Assembly (NCBI RefSeq): GCF_006517255.1
Contig: NZ_CP041185.1
Span: 2,170,001-2,234,000 of the forward strand
From: Janthinobacterium tructae
GTDB taxonomy: Bacteria; Pseudomonadota; Gammaproteobacteria; Burkholderiales; Burkholderiaceae_D
Direction: 5' to 3'
Length of the DNA stretch: 64,000 nucleotides
This document shows, piece by piece, positions 55,450 to 64,000 of this stretch; position 1 is the stretch's first letter, and each line of letters opens with the position of its first letter. The notes under the pieces were generated by a model that was not told the DNA's origin, ran no database searches, and saw nothing but the letters and a program-made list of their open reading frames with translations. The position numbers and the translations under genes were made by a program.

Positions 55450-55664
55450 TGATTCAAATCCAAGGTCGAAACTGGGAAATCCGCGCCTGACGCAGATTCA
55501 TCGGGCGCAGCCATGCCAGCGGGCGTCAGAAAAATGCCGTGCCGAAGTTTAACGGAGAGGAAAATCGTCAGTGACTACATGGGGTTGGCGGAAAGGGGAA
55601 GTTTCATCACGGCGCCAGGCGGCGCGGCTGAGCGTGCGGGCATTATACAAGAAGCGCTACAGGC

Positions 55665-55700
55665 AAAAAAATAGCCCACTCGAAAGCGGGCTATTTTTTT
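55665..55700 (-). terminator. Terminator of the tRNA operon
   Basis: AAAAAATAGCCC pairs with GGGCTATTTTTT around a loop ACTCGAAAGC. It lies directly downstream of the tRNA-Cys gene on the minus strand. Confidence 0.9.
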
Positions 55701-55704
55701 CATC

Positions 55705-55778
55705 TGGAGGCGAGGACGGGAATCGAACCCGTCTAAACGGCTTTGCAGGCCGCTGCATAACCTCTTTGCTACCTCGCC
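55705..55778 (-). tRNA. tRNA-Cys (anticodon GCA)
   Basis: The minus strand starts GGCGAGGTAGCAAAGAGG and ends CCTCGCCTCCA, with CCTGCAAAG in the anticodon loop. It is 74 bases long and the CCA end is encoded. It is the last tRNA of a six-gene run. Confidence 0.95.
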
Positions 55779-55820
55779 AGAGGAACTGCTTGGATGCGCC
55801 TTGCGGCCCACCTTGAAAAC

Positions 55821-55896
55821 TGGAGCGGGAGAAGAGTCTCGAACTCTCGACCTCAACCTTGGCAAGGTTGCGCTCTACCAACTGAGCTACTCCCGC
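55821..55896 (-). tRNA. tRNA-Gly (anticodon GCC), copy 1
   Basis: GCGGGAGTAGCTCAGTTGGT at the 5' end, CTTGCCAAG anticodon arm, CTCCCGCTCCA 3' end. Length is 76 bases, with CCA encoded. It is identical to the other four Gly copies. Confidence 0.95.
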
Positions 55897-55986
55897 ATTG
55901 GAGCTTGTTTACCACTTAATCGCGCCGCGCCAACTGCTTTGCGGCGGATAAAAAAAGGAAGCCAGCTTAGCTTCCCTTTAGAATTC

Positions 55987-56062
55987 TGGAGCGGGAGAAG
56001 AGTCTCGAACTCTCGACCTCAACCTTGGCAAGGTTGCGCTCTACCAACTGAGCTACTCCCGC
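55987..56062 (-). tRNA. tRNA-Gly (anticodon GCC), copy 2
   Basis: Same 76-base sequence as copy 1. It is separated from it by 90 bases. Confidence 0.95.
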
Positions 56063-56118
56063 ATTGGAGCTTCTATTTTCTGCTACTGCCATCTTGCTGT
56101 ACTGCCTCCAGCTTGCGC

Positions 56119-56194
56119 TGGAGCGGGAGAAGAGTCTCGAACTCTCGACCTCAACCTTGGCAAGGTTGCGCTCTACCAACTGAGCTACTCCCGC
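56119..56194 (-). tRNA. tRNA-Gly (anticodon GCC), copy 3
   Basis: Same 76-base sequence. The gap to copy 2 is 56 bases. Confidence 0.95.
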
Positions 56195-56265
56195 ATACGA
56201 ACCGCTATTTTACTGCTTTTTACTACCGTTTACCAGTGCTGCTTTACTGCTGATCCAGTATTCAC

Positions 56266-56341
56266 TGGAGCGGGAGAAGAGTCTCGAACTCTCGACCTCA
56301 ACCTTGGCAAGGTTGCGCTCTACCAACTGAGCTACTCCCGC
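56266..56341 (-). tRNA. tRNA-Gly (anticodon GCC), copy 4
   Basis: Same 76-base sequence. The gap to copy 3 is 71 bases. Confidence 0.95.
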
Positions 56342-56433
56342 AGTGGACAACATTGTATCAGAAGCTCTACTACATCGCCAGTACTACTTTTTACTGCATC
56401 TGCTGTTTTTACCTATGACACGATCCAAAAAAC

Positions 56434-56509
56434 TGGAGCGGGAGAAGAGTCTCGAACTCTCGACCTCAACCTTGGCAAGGTTGCGCTCTACCAACTGAGC
56501 TACTCCCGC
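56434..56509 (-). tRNA. tRNA-Gly (anticodon GCC), copy 5
   Basis: Same 76-base sequence. The gap to copy 4 is 92 bases. It is the first tRNA of the run in the direction of transcription. Confidence 0.95.
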
Positions 56510-56587
56510 GTCATCAACAACAGGCCAGCATTATAGAGGGATTACAGGGGCTGTCAACGGGCAATATCTGGTCTTTTGCAAAATATT

Positions 56588-56629
56588 TGGGTCAGACGGG
56601 GACGCCGAGTCCCATTGGGTCTGACCCCA
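56588..56629. repeat. Hairpin repeat with TGGGTCAGAC arms
   Basis: TGGGTCAGAC at 56588-56597 pairs with GTCTGACCCCA at 56619-56629 and inner GGGGAC with GTCCC. It lies between pgsA and the tRNA run and may end pgsA. This type of TGGGTCAGAC palindrome looks like a dispersed element. Confidence 0.7.
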
Positions 56630-56653
56630 GCTCTTGCGTTTGGGCCAAACAGT

Positions 56654-57238
56654 TCAATGCAAGTTGCCGGCCTTTTCCTTGATCAGCGGCCATGCCAGAC
56701 GCAGATAATAGAACATCGACCATACCGTCAGCACGCTGGCGATCCACAACAGGCGCTCGCCCCACACATGCGTGTCGATCGCGCCGAAGATCACTTCGTG
56801 GTACAGCAGCAAGGGAATGGCCGTCATTTGCGCGGCCGTCTTGATCTTGCCGATCGAGCTGACGGCCACCGATTTCGATGCGCCGATCTGCGCCATCCAT
56901 TCGCGCAAGGCGGAAATGGTGATTTCGCGGCCGATGATGATGAAGGCCAGCACGGCATTGACACGGTCCAGCTGTACCAGCACCAGCAAGGCGCCCGCCA
57001 CCATCAGCTTGTCAGCGACCGGGTCGAGGAAGGCGCCAAAGGCCGAGGTCTGGTTCCAGCGCCGCGCCAGAAAACCATCGAACCAGTCGGTGACGGCGGC
57101 AACAATGAAAACCAGGGTGGCAACCAGGTTCTGGTCGCCATGCAGCAGCATCGACGGCGGCAGGTAAAACACGCCGACGACAAGCGGGATCAGGGCCACG
57201 CGCAGCCAGGTCAAAAGAATGGGAATATTAAAAGGCAT
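56654..57238 (-). CDS. pgsA: CDP-diacylglycerol-glycerol-3-phosphate 3-phosphatidyltransferase
   Basis: This 194-residue membrane protein has the CDP-alcohol phosphotransferase motif DWFDGFLARRWNQTSAFGAFLDPVADK with conserved Asp residues. Four to five hydrophobic segments surround it. It makes phosphatidylglycerol phosphate. It lies downstream of uvrC on the same strand, a common proteobacterial order. Confidence 0.95.
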   Translation of the reverse strand: MPFNIPILLTWLRVALIPLVVGVFYLPPSMLLHGDQNLVATLVFIVAAVTDWFDGFLARRWNQTSAFGAFLDPVADKLMVAGALLVLVQLDRVNAVLAFIIIGREITISALREWMAQIGASKSVAVSSIGKIKTAAQMTAIPLLLYHEVIFGAIDTHVWGERLLWIASVLTVWSMFYYLRLAWPLIKEKAGNLH

Positions 57239-57365
57239 AAGGAAGCAATCGGCCGACGGGTAAATTGAACATGAAGAAAGCGTGAAGAAAGCGCCACTAG
57301 TCTACATGGCCCGGGGGTATTAGCCTAGTCCGGTTGCCGCAGCGCCGGACCAGGCCATCGAGTCA

Positions 57366-59246
57366 TTAGTGCAGCTGCTTGTAAATCTCTTCTGCCAGTT
57401 GCGTGGAAATCCCCTCCACCGACATCAGATCCTCGACGCTGGCATCGACCACGCCGCGCAAGCCGCCAAAGCGCGACAGCAGCTTCTGGCGGCGCTTGGC
57501 GCCGATACCTTCTATCTCTTCCAGGCGCGAGGTCTGGCGCGTCTTGGCGCGCTTGGCGCGCATGCCGGTAATGGCGAAGCGGTGCGCCTCGTCGCGGATT
57601 TGCGCGATCAGCATCAGCGCCGCCGATTCCTTGCCCAGTTCCTGCGCCGCGCGGCCATCGACGAACAGCAGGGTCTCCAGGCCCACCTTGCGCCCTTCCC
57701 CCTTGGCCACGCCGACAATCAAGCTGATATCGAGTCCCAGCTCGGCAAACACCTGGCGCGCCATTTCGATCTGCCCCTTGCCGCCGTCGATCAGCACCAC
57801 GTCGGGCATCACGCCGTCGCCATTCGCCACCTTCTCGTAGCGGCGCATCAGGACCTGGCGCATGGCCGCGTAATCGTCGCCGGGCGTGATGTCGTTGATG
57901 TTGTAGCGCCGGTATTCGCCATTCTGCATGGCGTGATGGTGGAACACCACGCACGAGGCCTGCGTCGCCTCGCCCTGCGTGTGGCTGATGTCGAAACACT
58001 CGACGCGCAGGCTGTCGAGGTCTTCCGCCTCCAGGCGCAGCGCTTCGGCCAGCGCACGCGTACGCGATTGCTGCGACCCCTGCTCGGACAACAAGCGCGC
58101 CAGCGAAATCTCGGCGCCCTTTTGCGCCATCTCCAGCCACTGCCGGCGCTGTCCCTGCGGCTGGAAGATCAGGTTGATGCGGTGGCCGCACTGCTCCATC
58201 AGCGCCACCATCAGGGCCGGCTGGTCGAATTCGATATTCAGGATCAGGGTGCCGGGGATGAACTTTTCCGTGTAATGCTGCGCCAGAAAGGCGGCCAGCA
58301 CTTCCACCTCGATCGGTTCTTCGGCAATCGCCGCCGCATCGCTGAGCTGGCTGGGGAAATAGGCGCGGTCACCCAGGTGGCGCCCGCCGCGCACCATGGC
58401 CAGATTGACGCAGGCGCGCCCGCCCTGCACCAGCACGGCGAGGATGTCGACGTCGGCGTCGCCCGTCGTTTCCATGCTTTGCTGATGCAGCACGCGTGAC
58501 AGCGAAGCGATCTGGTTGCGCACCACCACCGCCTGCTCGAATTTCAGCTCGGCGGCAAAGGCGTGCATCTTCTTTTCCAGGTCGGCCATCACTTCGCTCT
58601 GGCGCCCGCGCAGGAAGCGCGCCGCGTTTTCCACGTCGTTTTTATAGTCTTCCTTGCTGATCAGGTCCACGCACGGCGCGCTGCAGCGGCCGATCTGGTG
58701 CAGCAGGCAGGGACGCGTGCGGTTGGCGTACACGCTGTCCTCGCAGGTGCGGATGAGAAACACCTTCTGCAGGATCTGCATCGATTCCTTGACGGCCCAG
58801 GAACTGGGGAACGGCCCGAAATACTGGTTTTTCTTGTCCACCGCGCCCCGGTAATACACCATGCGCGGCGCATCGCCATTGGTGATTTTCAAATACGGAT
58901 ACGACTTGTCGTCGCGGAACAGGATGTTGTAGCGCGGCTGCAGCGCCTTGATCAGGTTATTTTCCAGGATCAAGGCTTCCGCTTCGCTGTGCGTGACGGT
59001 CGTTTCCAGGCGCGCGATGCGCTCGACCATCATGGCGATGCGGGGGCTGGCCAGGTTTTTCTGGAAATAGCTGGAGACGCGCTTTTTCAGGTCGCGCGCC
59101 TTGCCAACATACAACACCTTGTCGGCGGCGTCGAAATAACGGTACACGCCAGGCAAATTCGGCAGCTTGGCGACGGTGGCCAGCACTTGCGCGCGCGGGT
59201 CGGGCGGCGTTTCCACCAAGGATGGTTCTGGGCTTGCTTCGGTCAT
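57366..59246 (-). CDS. uvrC: Excinuclease ABC subunit C
   Basis: This 626-residue protein has an N-terminal GIY-YIG nuclease ([20 protein letters not shown]), a UVR motif ([20 protein letters not shown]), an RNase H-like C-terminal nuclease ([21 protein letters not shown]) and two helix-hairpin-helix motifs at the end ([18 protein letters not shown]). It makes the dual incision in nucleotide excision repair. ATG 59246 is chosen; GTG 59264 is a possible longer start. Confidence 0.95.
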   Translation of the reverse strand: MTEASPEPSLVETPPDPRAQVLATVAKLPNLPGVYRYFDAADKVLYVGKARDLKKRVSSYFQKNLASPRIAMMVERIARLETTVTHSEAEALILENNLIKALQPRYNILFRDDKSYPYLKITNGDAPRMVYYRGAVDKKNQYFGPFPSSWAVKESMQILQKVFLIRTCEDSVYANRTRPCLLHQIGRCSAPCVDLISKEDYKNDVENAARFLRGRQSEVMADLEKKMHAFAAELKFEQAVVVRNQIASLSRVLHQQSMETTGDADVDILAVLVQGGRACVNLAMVRGGRHLGDRAYFPSQLSDAAAIAEEPIEVEVLAAFLAQHYTEKFIPGTLILNIEFDQPALMVALMEQCGHRINLIFQPQGQRRQWLEMAQKGAEISLARLLSEQGSQQSRTRALAEALRLEAEDLDSLRVECFDISHTQGEATQASCVVFHHHAMQNGEYRRYNINDITPGDDYAAMRQVLMRRYEKVANGDGVMPDVVLIDGGKGQIEMARQVFAELGLDISLIVGVAKGEGRKVGLETLLFVDGRAAQELGKESAALMLIAQIRDEAHRFAITGMRAKRAKTRQTSRLEEIEGIGAKRRQKLLSRFGGLRGVVDASVEDLMSVEGISTQLAEEIYKQLH

Positions 59247-59281
59247 TGCTGGCTCATTGCGCACTGATGGCGCACTTATAG

Positions 59282-59677
59282 TTATGCTGCTTGCTCCACG
59301 ATCACGAACGCGACCGCATATTCTTCTTCATCGCTGATGGTCACTTGCGCACTCAGCCGGTTTGCTGCCATGAAGTCCGCCAGCACGCCGCTGCAGACGA
59401 TCATCGGCTTGCCGCTGGGGTGATTCAGCATCTGCGCGGCAGGCCAGGTCATCGGCATGCGCAAGCCCAGGCCGATGGCCTTGGAAAACGCCTCCTTGGC
59501 CGCGAAGCGGGTGGCCAGGAAGCGCACGCCGCGCACGGCGTTTTTCGCACCGCGGGCGCGGAATTTCTCCATCTCCTGCGGCCCCAGTATTTTCTGCGCG
59601 AAACGCTCGCCATGGCGCGCCAGCGCCGCCTCGATGCGGGGGATCTTGCAAATGTCGGTGCCGATGCCGTAGATCAT
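59282..59677 (-). CDS. acpS: Holo-[acyl-carrier-protein] synthase
   Basis: This 131-residue protein has the AcpS motifs [20 protein letters not shown] and [18 protein letters not shown]. It attaches 4'-phosphopantetheine to acyl carrier protein. It follows pdxJ by 16 bases, the typical gene pair. Confidence 0.95.
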   Translation of the reverse strand: MIYGIGTDICKIPRIEAALARHGERFAQKILGPQEMEKFRARGAKNAVRGVRFLATRFAAKEAFSKAIGLGLRMPMTWPAAQMLNHPSGKPMIVCSGVLADFMAANRLSAQVTISDEEEYAVAFVIVEQAA

Positions 59678-59693
59678 GGGCTAGTCCTATTCC

Positions 59694-60455
59694 TTATGCT
59701 TTGTTGCCCAGGCGCGCAGCCACCATGATGGCCTTCATTTCGCGCACGGCGTTTTCCCAGCCGACAAACACCGCATGCGCGACGATGGCGTGGCCGATGT
59801 TCAGTTCAGTAATATCGGGAATGGCGGCAATCGCTTGCACATTGGTGTAATGCAGGCCGTGGCCCGCATTGACCTTCAAGCCTCGGCCCACGCCGAACAG
59901 TACGCCCGCCTTGATGCGCTCCAGTTCCGCCAACTGCTCGGCGCCTGCCGTATCGGCGTAGCGGCCCGTGTGCAACTCGATCACGGGCGCACCGAGTTCG
60001 GCAGCGGCGGCGATCTGTTGCTCGTCGGCATCAATGAACAGGCTCACGCGGATGCCCTCGCCCTGCAATTGCTTGACGGCAGCCTGTACTTCCTTGAAGT
60101 AGCGCACCACGTCCAGGCCACCTTCGGTCGTCACTTCCGTGCGTTTTTCCGGCACCAGGCAGACGTCGGCCGGCCGAATGCGGCAGGCGAAGTCAATCAT
60201 TTCCTGCGTCACGGCCGCTTCCAGGTTCATGCGCGTGAGCAATTGCGGCGCGATGGCGATCACGTCCGCATCCTTGATGTGGCGGCGGTCTTCGCGCAAA
60301 TGCAGGGTGATGGCGTCGGCGCCCGCCTGCTCGGCCAGCAGGGCCGCGCGGATCGGGTCCGGATAGGCGGTGCCGCGCGCATTGCGCAAGGTGGCCACGT
60401 GGTCGATATTGACGCCCAGGTCGATGACGGGGCCGGAAGGCTGCAAAAAGCTCAT
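59694..60455 (-). CDS. pdxJ: Pyridoxine 5'-phosphate synthase
   Basis: This 253-residue protein has the PdxJ pattern: [56 protein letters not shown] and [20 protein letters not shown]. It condenses 1-deoxyxylulose 5-phosphate with 3-amino-1-phosphohydroxypropanone. It sits between recO and acpS in a conserved operon. Confidence 0.96.
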   Translation of the reverse strand: MSFLQPSGPVIDLGVNIDHVATLRNARGTAYPDPIRAALLAEQAGADAITLHLREDRRHIKDADVIAIAPQLLTRMNLEAAVTQEMIDFACRIRPADVCLVPEKRTEVTTEGGLDVVRYFKEVQAAVKQLQGEGIRVSLFIDADEQQIAAAAELGAPVIELHTGRYADTAGAEQLAELERIKAGVLFGVGRGLKVNAGHGLHYTNVQAIAAIPDITELNIGHAIVAHAVFVGWENAVREMKAIMVAARLGNKA

Positions 60456-60497
60456 AGTGATGGTATCCGTAAAGTGCTGTTGTGCGGCAAACCGCCG

Positions 60498-61370
60498 CTA
60501 CAGCTGCATTAAATCGATCAGTATCTGGCGCGTGTTCAAGGTGGCGCCCCCCAGTTGATGGGCCAGCAAAAAGCGCATCAGCAGCTTGCTTTGCGCCTGC
60601 GTGGCCACATCGAGATAATCTTCGCGCTCCATGTCGAGCAGGGTCTTGCCCGTGATCTTCGGCCAGGCATCGCTGGCGCGCGCCGGGCGCGGTCCCCGTT
60701 CCGGGTCGACCACGTAGACCTGCCCCGCCTCGACGGCCAGGCGCGTGCCCGTGCAGCGCGTCAGGTCGGCCGCCACGCCCGTTTCCTTGAGCAGGGCGCG
60801 CTCGAACTTGCGCAGCACGATGGGTGGCGGCTCATTGTGCGCCAGCTGATTCAATGTAGCAACGTAGTGGTCGAACAGGACGGGATGCGGGTCGTCGCGC
60901 GCCAGCAATTTGACCAGCAATTCGTTCAGATAAAAGCCGCACAGCAGCGCCGTCTTTTCCAGCGGCAACATGCCGCCCACCCATTCGGCGCCCGTCAAAA
61001 TGCGCAGCTCGGATTTGCCCGTCCAGCCCGCCTGCAGCGGTTGAAACGTCTGCAGCACGCCGCGCAACTGCGAATGGGGCCGCTTGGCGCCCTTTGCGAC
61101 GAGCGCGATGCGGCCGTATTCGCGTGTAAACACGTCGACGATGAGGCTGGTTTCTTTATGCGGGTAGCTGTGCAGCACGAAGGCTGGCTGGCCCGTGATG
61201 CGGCCGTCGCGCGCGGGCGGACGGCTGCGCCGGGGGGCTGCCGAGGTGGGCGCTGCGGAAGGTGCGGCCGGCGGCGCGATGGCCACCGGCGCGGGGACAG
61301 GTGCAGATGCAGCAGATGCAGCAGGCGAGGCTGGCGCGATGTCAGGCTGCGCTGGCGTGGTGGTGCTCAT
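60498..61370 (-). CDS. recO: DNA repair protein RecO
   Basis: This 290-residue protein carries an OB-fold ([39 protein letters not shown]) and a C-terminal helical domain. The first 55 residues are a Pro/Ala-rich extension not found in the 240-residue E. coli RecO, and could contain a later true start. It loads RecA at gaps with RecR. Confidence 0.93.
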   Translation of the reverse strand: MSTTTPAQPDIAPASPAASAASAPVPAPVAIAPPAAPSAAPTSAAPRRSRPPARDGRITGQPAFVLHSYPHKETSLIVDVFTREYGRIALVAKGAKRPHSQLRGVLQTFQPLQAGWTGKSELRILTGAEWVGGMLPLEKTALLCGFYLNELLVKLLARDDPHPVLFDHYVATLNQLAHNEPPPIVLRKFERALLKETGVAADLTRCTGTRLAVEAGQVYVVDPERGPRPARASDAWPKITGKTLLDMEREDYLDVATQAQSKLLMRFLLAHQLGGATLNTRQILIDLMQL

Positions 61371-61398
61371 GCGTGTAGCGTCGCCCCCGGGTTGCGGA

Positions 61399-62301
61399 TT
61401 ACTCGTAGCCGTAGGCGCGCAAGCCCGCCTCGTTGTCGGCCCAGCCCGATTTGACCTTGACCCAGATTTCCAGGTACACAGGACCGCCGAACAGCTTTTC
61501 CATATCCAGGCGGGCCTGGGTGGAGACTTCCTTCAGGCGCGCGCCCTTGTTGCCGATGATCATGGACTTGTGCGTATCGCGCTCGACCAGGATGGCGGCG
61601 AACACGCGGCGCAGATCGCCTTCCTGCTCGAATTTCTCGATCAGCACGGTGCTCGTGTACGGCAATTCGTCACCCACGAAGCGGAAGAGTTTTTCGCGCA
61701 CGATTTCCGAAGCGAGGAATTTTTCGCTGCGGTCCGTGATGTCGTCCGGTCCAAAGATGGGCTGGTTTTCCGGCAAGAAGCGCTTGATCTCGTTCTGCAA
61801 GCCTTCCAGCTGGAAATGCAGCTTGGCCGAGACGGGCACGATGGCGGCAAAGTCGCGCATGGCGGCGATCTTTTGCGCGAACGGCAGCAGCACGGCCTTG
61901 TCCTTCACGCGGTCGGACTTATTGATGACGAGGATGCATGGCACTTCCTTCGGCAGCAAATCCATCACTTGCTGGTCGGCCGGGCCAAACGTGCCCGCCT
62001 CGATCACGTACAGGATGACGTCCGAGGAAATCAGCGTGTTCGTCACGGTCTTGTTCAGCGTCTTGTTCAGCGCGTTCGAGTGGCGCGTCTGGAAGCCGGG
62101 CGTGTCGACGTAGATGAATTGCGCGTCCGGCACCGTCTGGATGCCCGTGATGCGGTGGCGCGTGGTTTGCGCCTTGCGCGAAGTGATGCTGACCTTCGCG
62201 CCGATCAGCACGTTCATCAGGGTCGATTTGCCCACGTTGGGGCGGCCCACGATGGCGATATAGCCACAGCGGAAGTTGTCGGGCATTTTGATGGCTGTCA
62301 T
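61399..62301 (-). CDS. era: GTPase Era
   Basis: This 300-residue protein has the G-domain motifs [29 protein letters not shown] and SAK, and a KH domain with [18 protein letters not shown]. It assists 16S rRNA maturation and 30S assembly. The start is next to the rnc stop (the rnc stop spans 62303-62305). Confidence 0.95.
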   Translation of the reverse strand: MTAIKMPDNFRCGYIAIVGRPNVGKSTLMNVLIGAKVSITSRKAQTTRHRITGIQTVPDAQFIYVDTPGFQTRHSNALNKTLNKTVTNTLISSDVILYVIEAGTFGPADQQVMDLLPKEVPCILVINKSDRVKDKAVLLPFAQKIAAMRDFAAIVPVSAKLHFQLEGLQNEIKRFLPENQPIFGPDDITDRSEKFLASEIVREKLFRFVGDELPYTSTVLIEKFEQEGDLRRVFAAILVERDTHKSMIIGNKGARLKEVSTQARLDMEKLFGGPVYLEIWVKVKSGWADNEAGLRAYGYE

Positions 62302-62302
62302 G

Positions 62303-63118
62303 CTAGTGTCGATTCTGTTTAGTGTGAGCGGCGATCGCCGGGGCTGCAGGAGCTTGCGCGTCGTCGCTCTGGATGGTGGCAATGCCGGCCAGCTTGAGCT
62401 GGGCGGCGCGCGGTTTGGGCTTGCGGCTGGCGGCAGGCGACTTCAACAGCGCCTGCTCGGCCACGTCCAGCGCCAGTTTGGCGGCGGCTTGCTCACCGGC
62501 GCGGCGGCTTCCGCCACGGCCGTAGACCTGGATATTCAATTTCGGCACCAGGCATTCGATCTCGAATTCCTGGCTGTGGGCGGCGCCATGGGTGGCCACC
62601 ACGTTGTACTGTGGCAGCGAAATTTTCTTGCTTTGCAAAAACTCCTGCAGCAGCGTCTTGGCATCCTTGCCCAGGGTTTGCGGATCGACCGAGTCGAGGA
62701 TGGGTATGTAGAAAGCGCGGATCACCGTGCTGGCCGCATCGAAGCCCGTATCGAGGAAAATGGCACCCAGCAAGGCTTCCAGGGTATCGGCAAGGATCGA
62801 GGGACGGCGGAAACCGCCCGATTTGAGCTCGCCTTCACCGAGGCGCAGGAATTGCGACAATTCCAGCTTTTGCGCGATTTCATACAGCGACTGCTGTTTC
62901 ACCAAATTCGCGCGCAAGCGCGACAGGTCGCCCTCGTCGATGGTCTTGAAGCGTTCGTACAGGATGGAAGCGACCACGCAGTTGAGAATGGAGTCGCCGA
63001 GGAATTCCAGCCGCTCATTATGCAAACTGCTGTGGCTACGATGCGTCAAGGCTTGCTGCAACAGGCCAGCATCCTGGAACGTATAGCCTAAACGGGTTTG
63101 CAATAGCTGAAGATTCAT
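62303..63118 (-). CDS. rnc: Ribonuclease III
   Basis: This 271-residue protein has the RNase III signature [18 protein letters not shown] and a double-stranded RNA-binding domain ([19 protein letters not shown]). A C-terminal Pro/Ala/Lys-rich extension of about 40 residues is present. ATG 63118 is preferred over an upstream in-frame start. Confidence 0.95.
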   Translation of the reverse strand: MNLQLLQTRLGYTFQDAGLLQQALTHRSHSSLHNERLEFLGDSILNCVVASILYERFKTIDEGDLSRLRANLVKQQSLYEIAQKLELSQFLRLGEGELKSGGFRRPSILADTLEALLGAIFLDTGFDAASTVIRAFYIPILDSVDPQTLGKDAKTLLQEFLQSKKISLPQYNVVATHGAAHSQEFEIECLVPKLNIQVYGRGGSRRAGEQAAAKLALDVAEQALLKSPAASRKPKPRAAQLKLAGIATIQSDDAQAPAAPAIAAHTKQNRH

Positions 63119-63192
63119 TGTTGTTTCTGTATCATCTGAGTAATTCGGCTGGCCGCCGCGCGGGGAGTCGGCGCGGCAGCCATAGAAGCGGC

Positions 63193-64000
63193 CTAGTGGA
63201 TGCCGCCCACGCGTTTCGGGTTGCTGAAGTTCATCCACACCAGGAAAGCCTTGCCGACGATGTTCTCGTTCGGCACGAAGCCCCAGTAGCGGCTGTCCGC
63301 GCTATTGTCGCGGTTATCGCCCATCATGAAGTAATTGCCTTGTGGCACCACACACGTAAAACCATCTTCGTTGTAGTTGCACGCATCCTTGTGCGGGAAA
63401 TCCTTCACTTCGCGCAAGTTCAACGTGGGAGCAGGCTCATCGTTGAGGATGCGGTGGCTCACGCCCGTCAGATTTTCTTCCAGCTGCTTGTGGTACACCG
63501 TGCTTTCGTCATCGAGGTAGTCGTCCAGCGGGGTGTACTGCACTTCCTTGCCGTTGACCGTCAAGCGCTTGTTTTCATAGGTGATTTTATCACCGGGTAC
63601 GCCGATCACGCGCTTGATGTAGTCTTGCGACATATCTTTCGGGTACTTGAAAACCATCACGTCGCCGCGCTGCGGATCGTTGACTTCAATGATGCGCTTG
63701 TTGACGATCGGCAAACGGATGCCATAAGTGAACTTGTTAACCAGGATCAGATCGCCCACCAGCAAGGTCGGCACCATCGAGCTCGACGGGATCTTGAATG
63801 GTTCGTAGAGGAACGAACGCAGGCAGAACACCAGGGCGATGACGGGGAAAAAGCTGCCCGAATACTCGACCCAGGTCGGCTGGCGCAACAGCGCCGCCTC
63901 GATGGTGGCGCGGCTGCCGCCCGCATCGGACTTGATGCGCTCGGCGGCCAGCTTGGACTGGCGCGCATCGAACTCGGCCAGGGCAAGATCGGCCGCCTTG
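63193..64000 (-). CDS. lepB: Signal peptidase I (5' end outside window)
   Basis: The frame is open to the window edge. Motifs: [20 protein letters not shown] with the catalytic Ser, [18 protein letters not shown] with the catalytic Lys, and [16 protein letters not shown]. The N-terminal part ([20 protein letters not shown]) is the segment that follows the first membrane helix, which lies outside the window. It cleaves signal peptides at the periplasmic face. It is upstream of rnc, as in the usual lep operon. Confidence 0.95.
   Translation of the reverse strand, partial: KAADLALAEFDARQSKLAAERIKSDAGGSRATIEAALLRQPTWVEYSGSFFPVIALVFCLRSFLYEPFKIPSSSMVPTLLVGDLILVNKFTYGIRLPIVNKRIIEVNDPQRGDVMVFKYPKDMSQDYIKRVIGVPGDKITYENKRLTVNGKEVQYTPLDDYLDDESTVYHKQLEENLTGVSHRILNDEPAPTLNLREVKDFPHKDACNYNEDGFTCVVPQGNYFMMGDNRDNSADSRYWGFVPNENIVGKAFLVWMNFSNPKRVGGIH

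Noticed and set aside
55821..56509. Regular repeats of about 76 bases that could be taken for a CRISPR array
   Set aside because: Each unit folds as a tRNA-Gly with anticodon GCC and an encoded CCA end; spacers are unequal.

Overview
The window is a high-GC stretch of a betaproteobacterial chromosome, most likely Oxalobacteraceae (Janthinobacterium/Massilia-like). The basis is inference from gene content and order: lepB-rnc-era-recO-pdxJ-acpS on one strand, then uvrC-pgsA and a tRNA-Gly/Cys cluster, the urtABCDE, fdo/sel and sia-type loci, and Fur boxes of the usual type. Most genes are core or lifestyle genes. I see no prophage, transposase, integrase or CRISPR array.

Layout. 1-6.4 kb: a truncated acetoacetate-decarboxylase-like/FAD-oxidoreductase fusion, an HD hydrolase, a stand-alone receiver protein flanked by two copies of a DnaA-box-rich intergenic repeat, a small hypothetical gene, and a split chromate transporter. 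6.4-12.1 kb: the urea ABC transporter urtABCDE behind a candidate sigma-54 promoter. 12.3-21.4 kb: a small lipoprotein, a DUF4349-like protein, a transglutaminase-like protein, a DUF2760-Hsp70-Hsp70 operon and a CHASE2 membrane protein without an output domain. 21.4-27.7 kb: a secreted serine hydrolase with an outer-membrane barrel, then an AcoR-like regulator lacking its AAA+ domain and a flavin monooxygenase, each preceded by the same palindrome and promoter-like block. 27.8-35.5 kb: yceI, a Fur-box-preceded DUF454 gene with an upstream mini-ORF, metNIQ with a shortened MetN, ompW, a LysR regulator, fur, and a MerR regulator/quinone-reductase-type pair.

35.6-38.7 kb holds a four-gene siaABCD-like signalling operon (PP2C phosphatase, SiaB-type kinase, SiaC/DUF1987, diguanylate cyclase). 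39.5-48.9 kb holds a compact selenium/formate locus on the minus strand: fdoG with an in-frame UGA selenocysteine codon, fdoH, fdoI, fdhE, selA, selB and the tRNA-Sec gene selC. The Sec-dependent enzyme lies beside most of the machinery that decodes it; selD is not in the window. 49.2-55.4 kb: a Fur-box-controlled siderophore receptor, a chemoreceptor, an unknown 150-residue protein and a SulP transporter. 55.7-56.5 kb: one tRNA-Cys and five identical tRNA-Gly(GCC) genes. 56.6-64 kb: pgsA, uvrC, acpS, pdxJ, recO, era, rnc and the 3' part of lepB.

Repeats include three copies of a REP-like palindrome containing GTAGGTCGGATTAGCG-type arms, a large imperfect palindrome after the chromate genes, and the paired DnaA-box repeat. 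I found no single gene cluster that I can call a wholly new system. The best leads are the paired DnaA-box repeats around the lone receiver, the Hsp70 pair with DUF2760, the AAA+-less regulator with duplicated operator modules, and the soluble SiaA variant.
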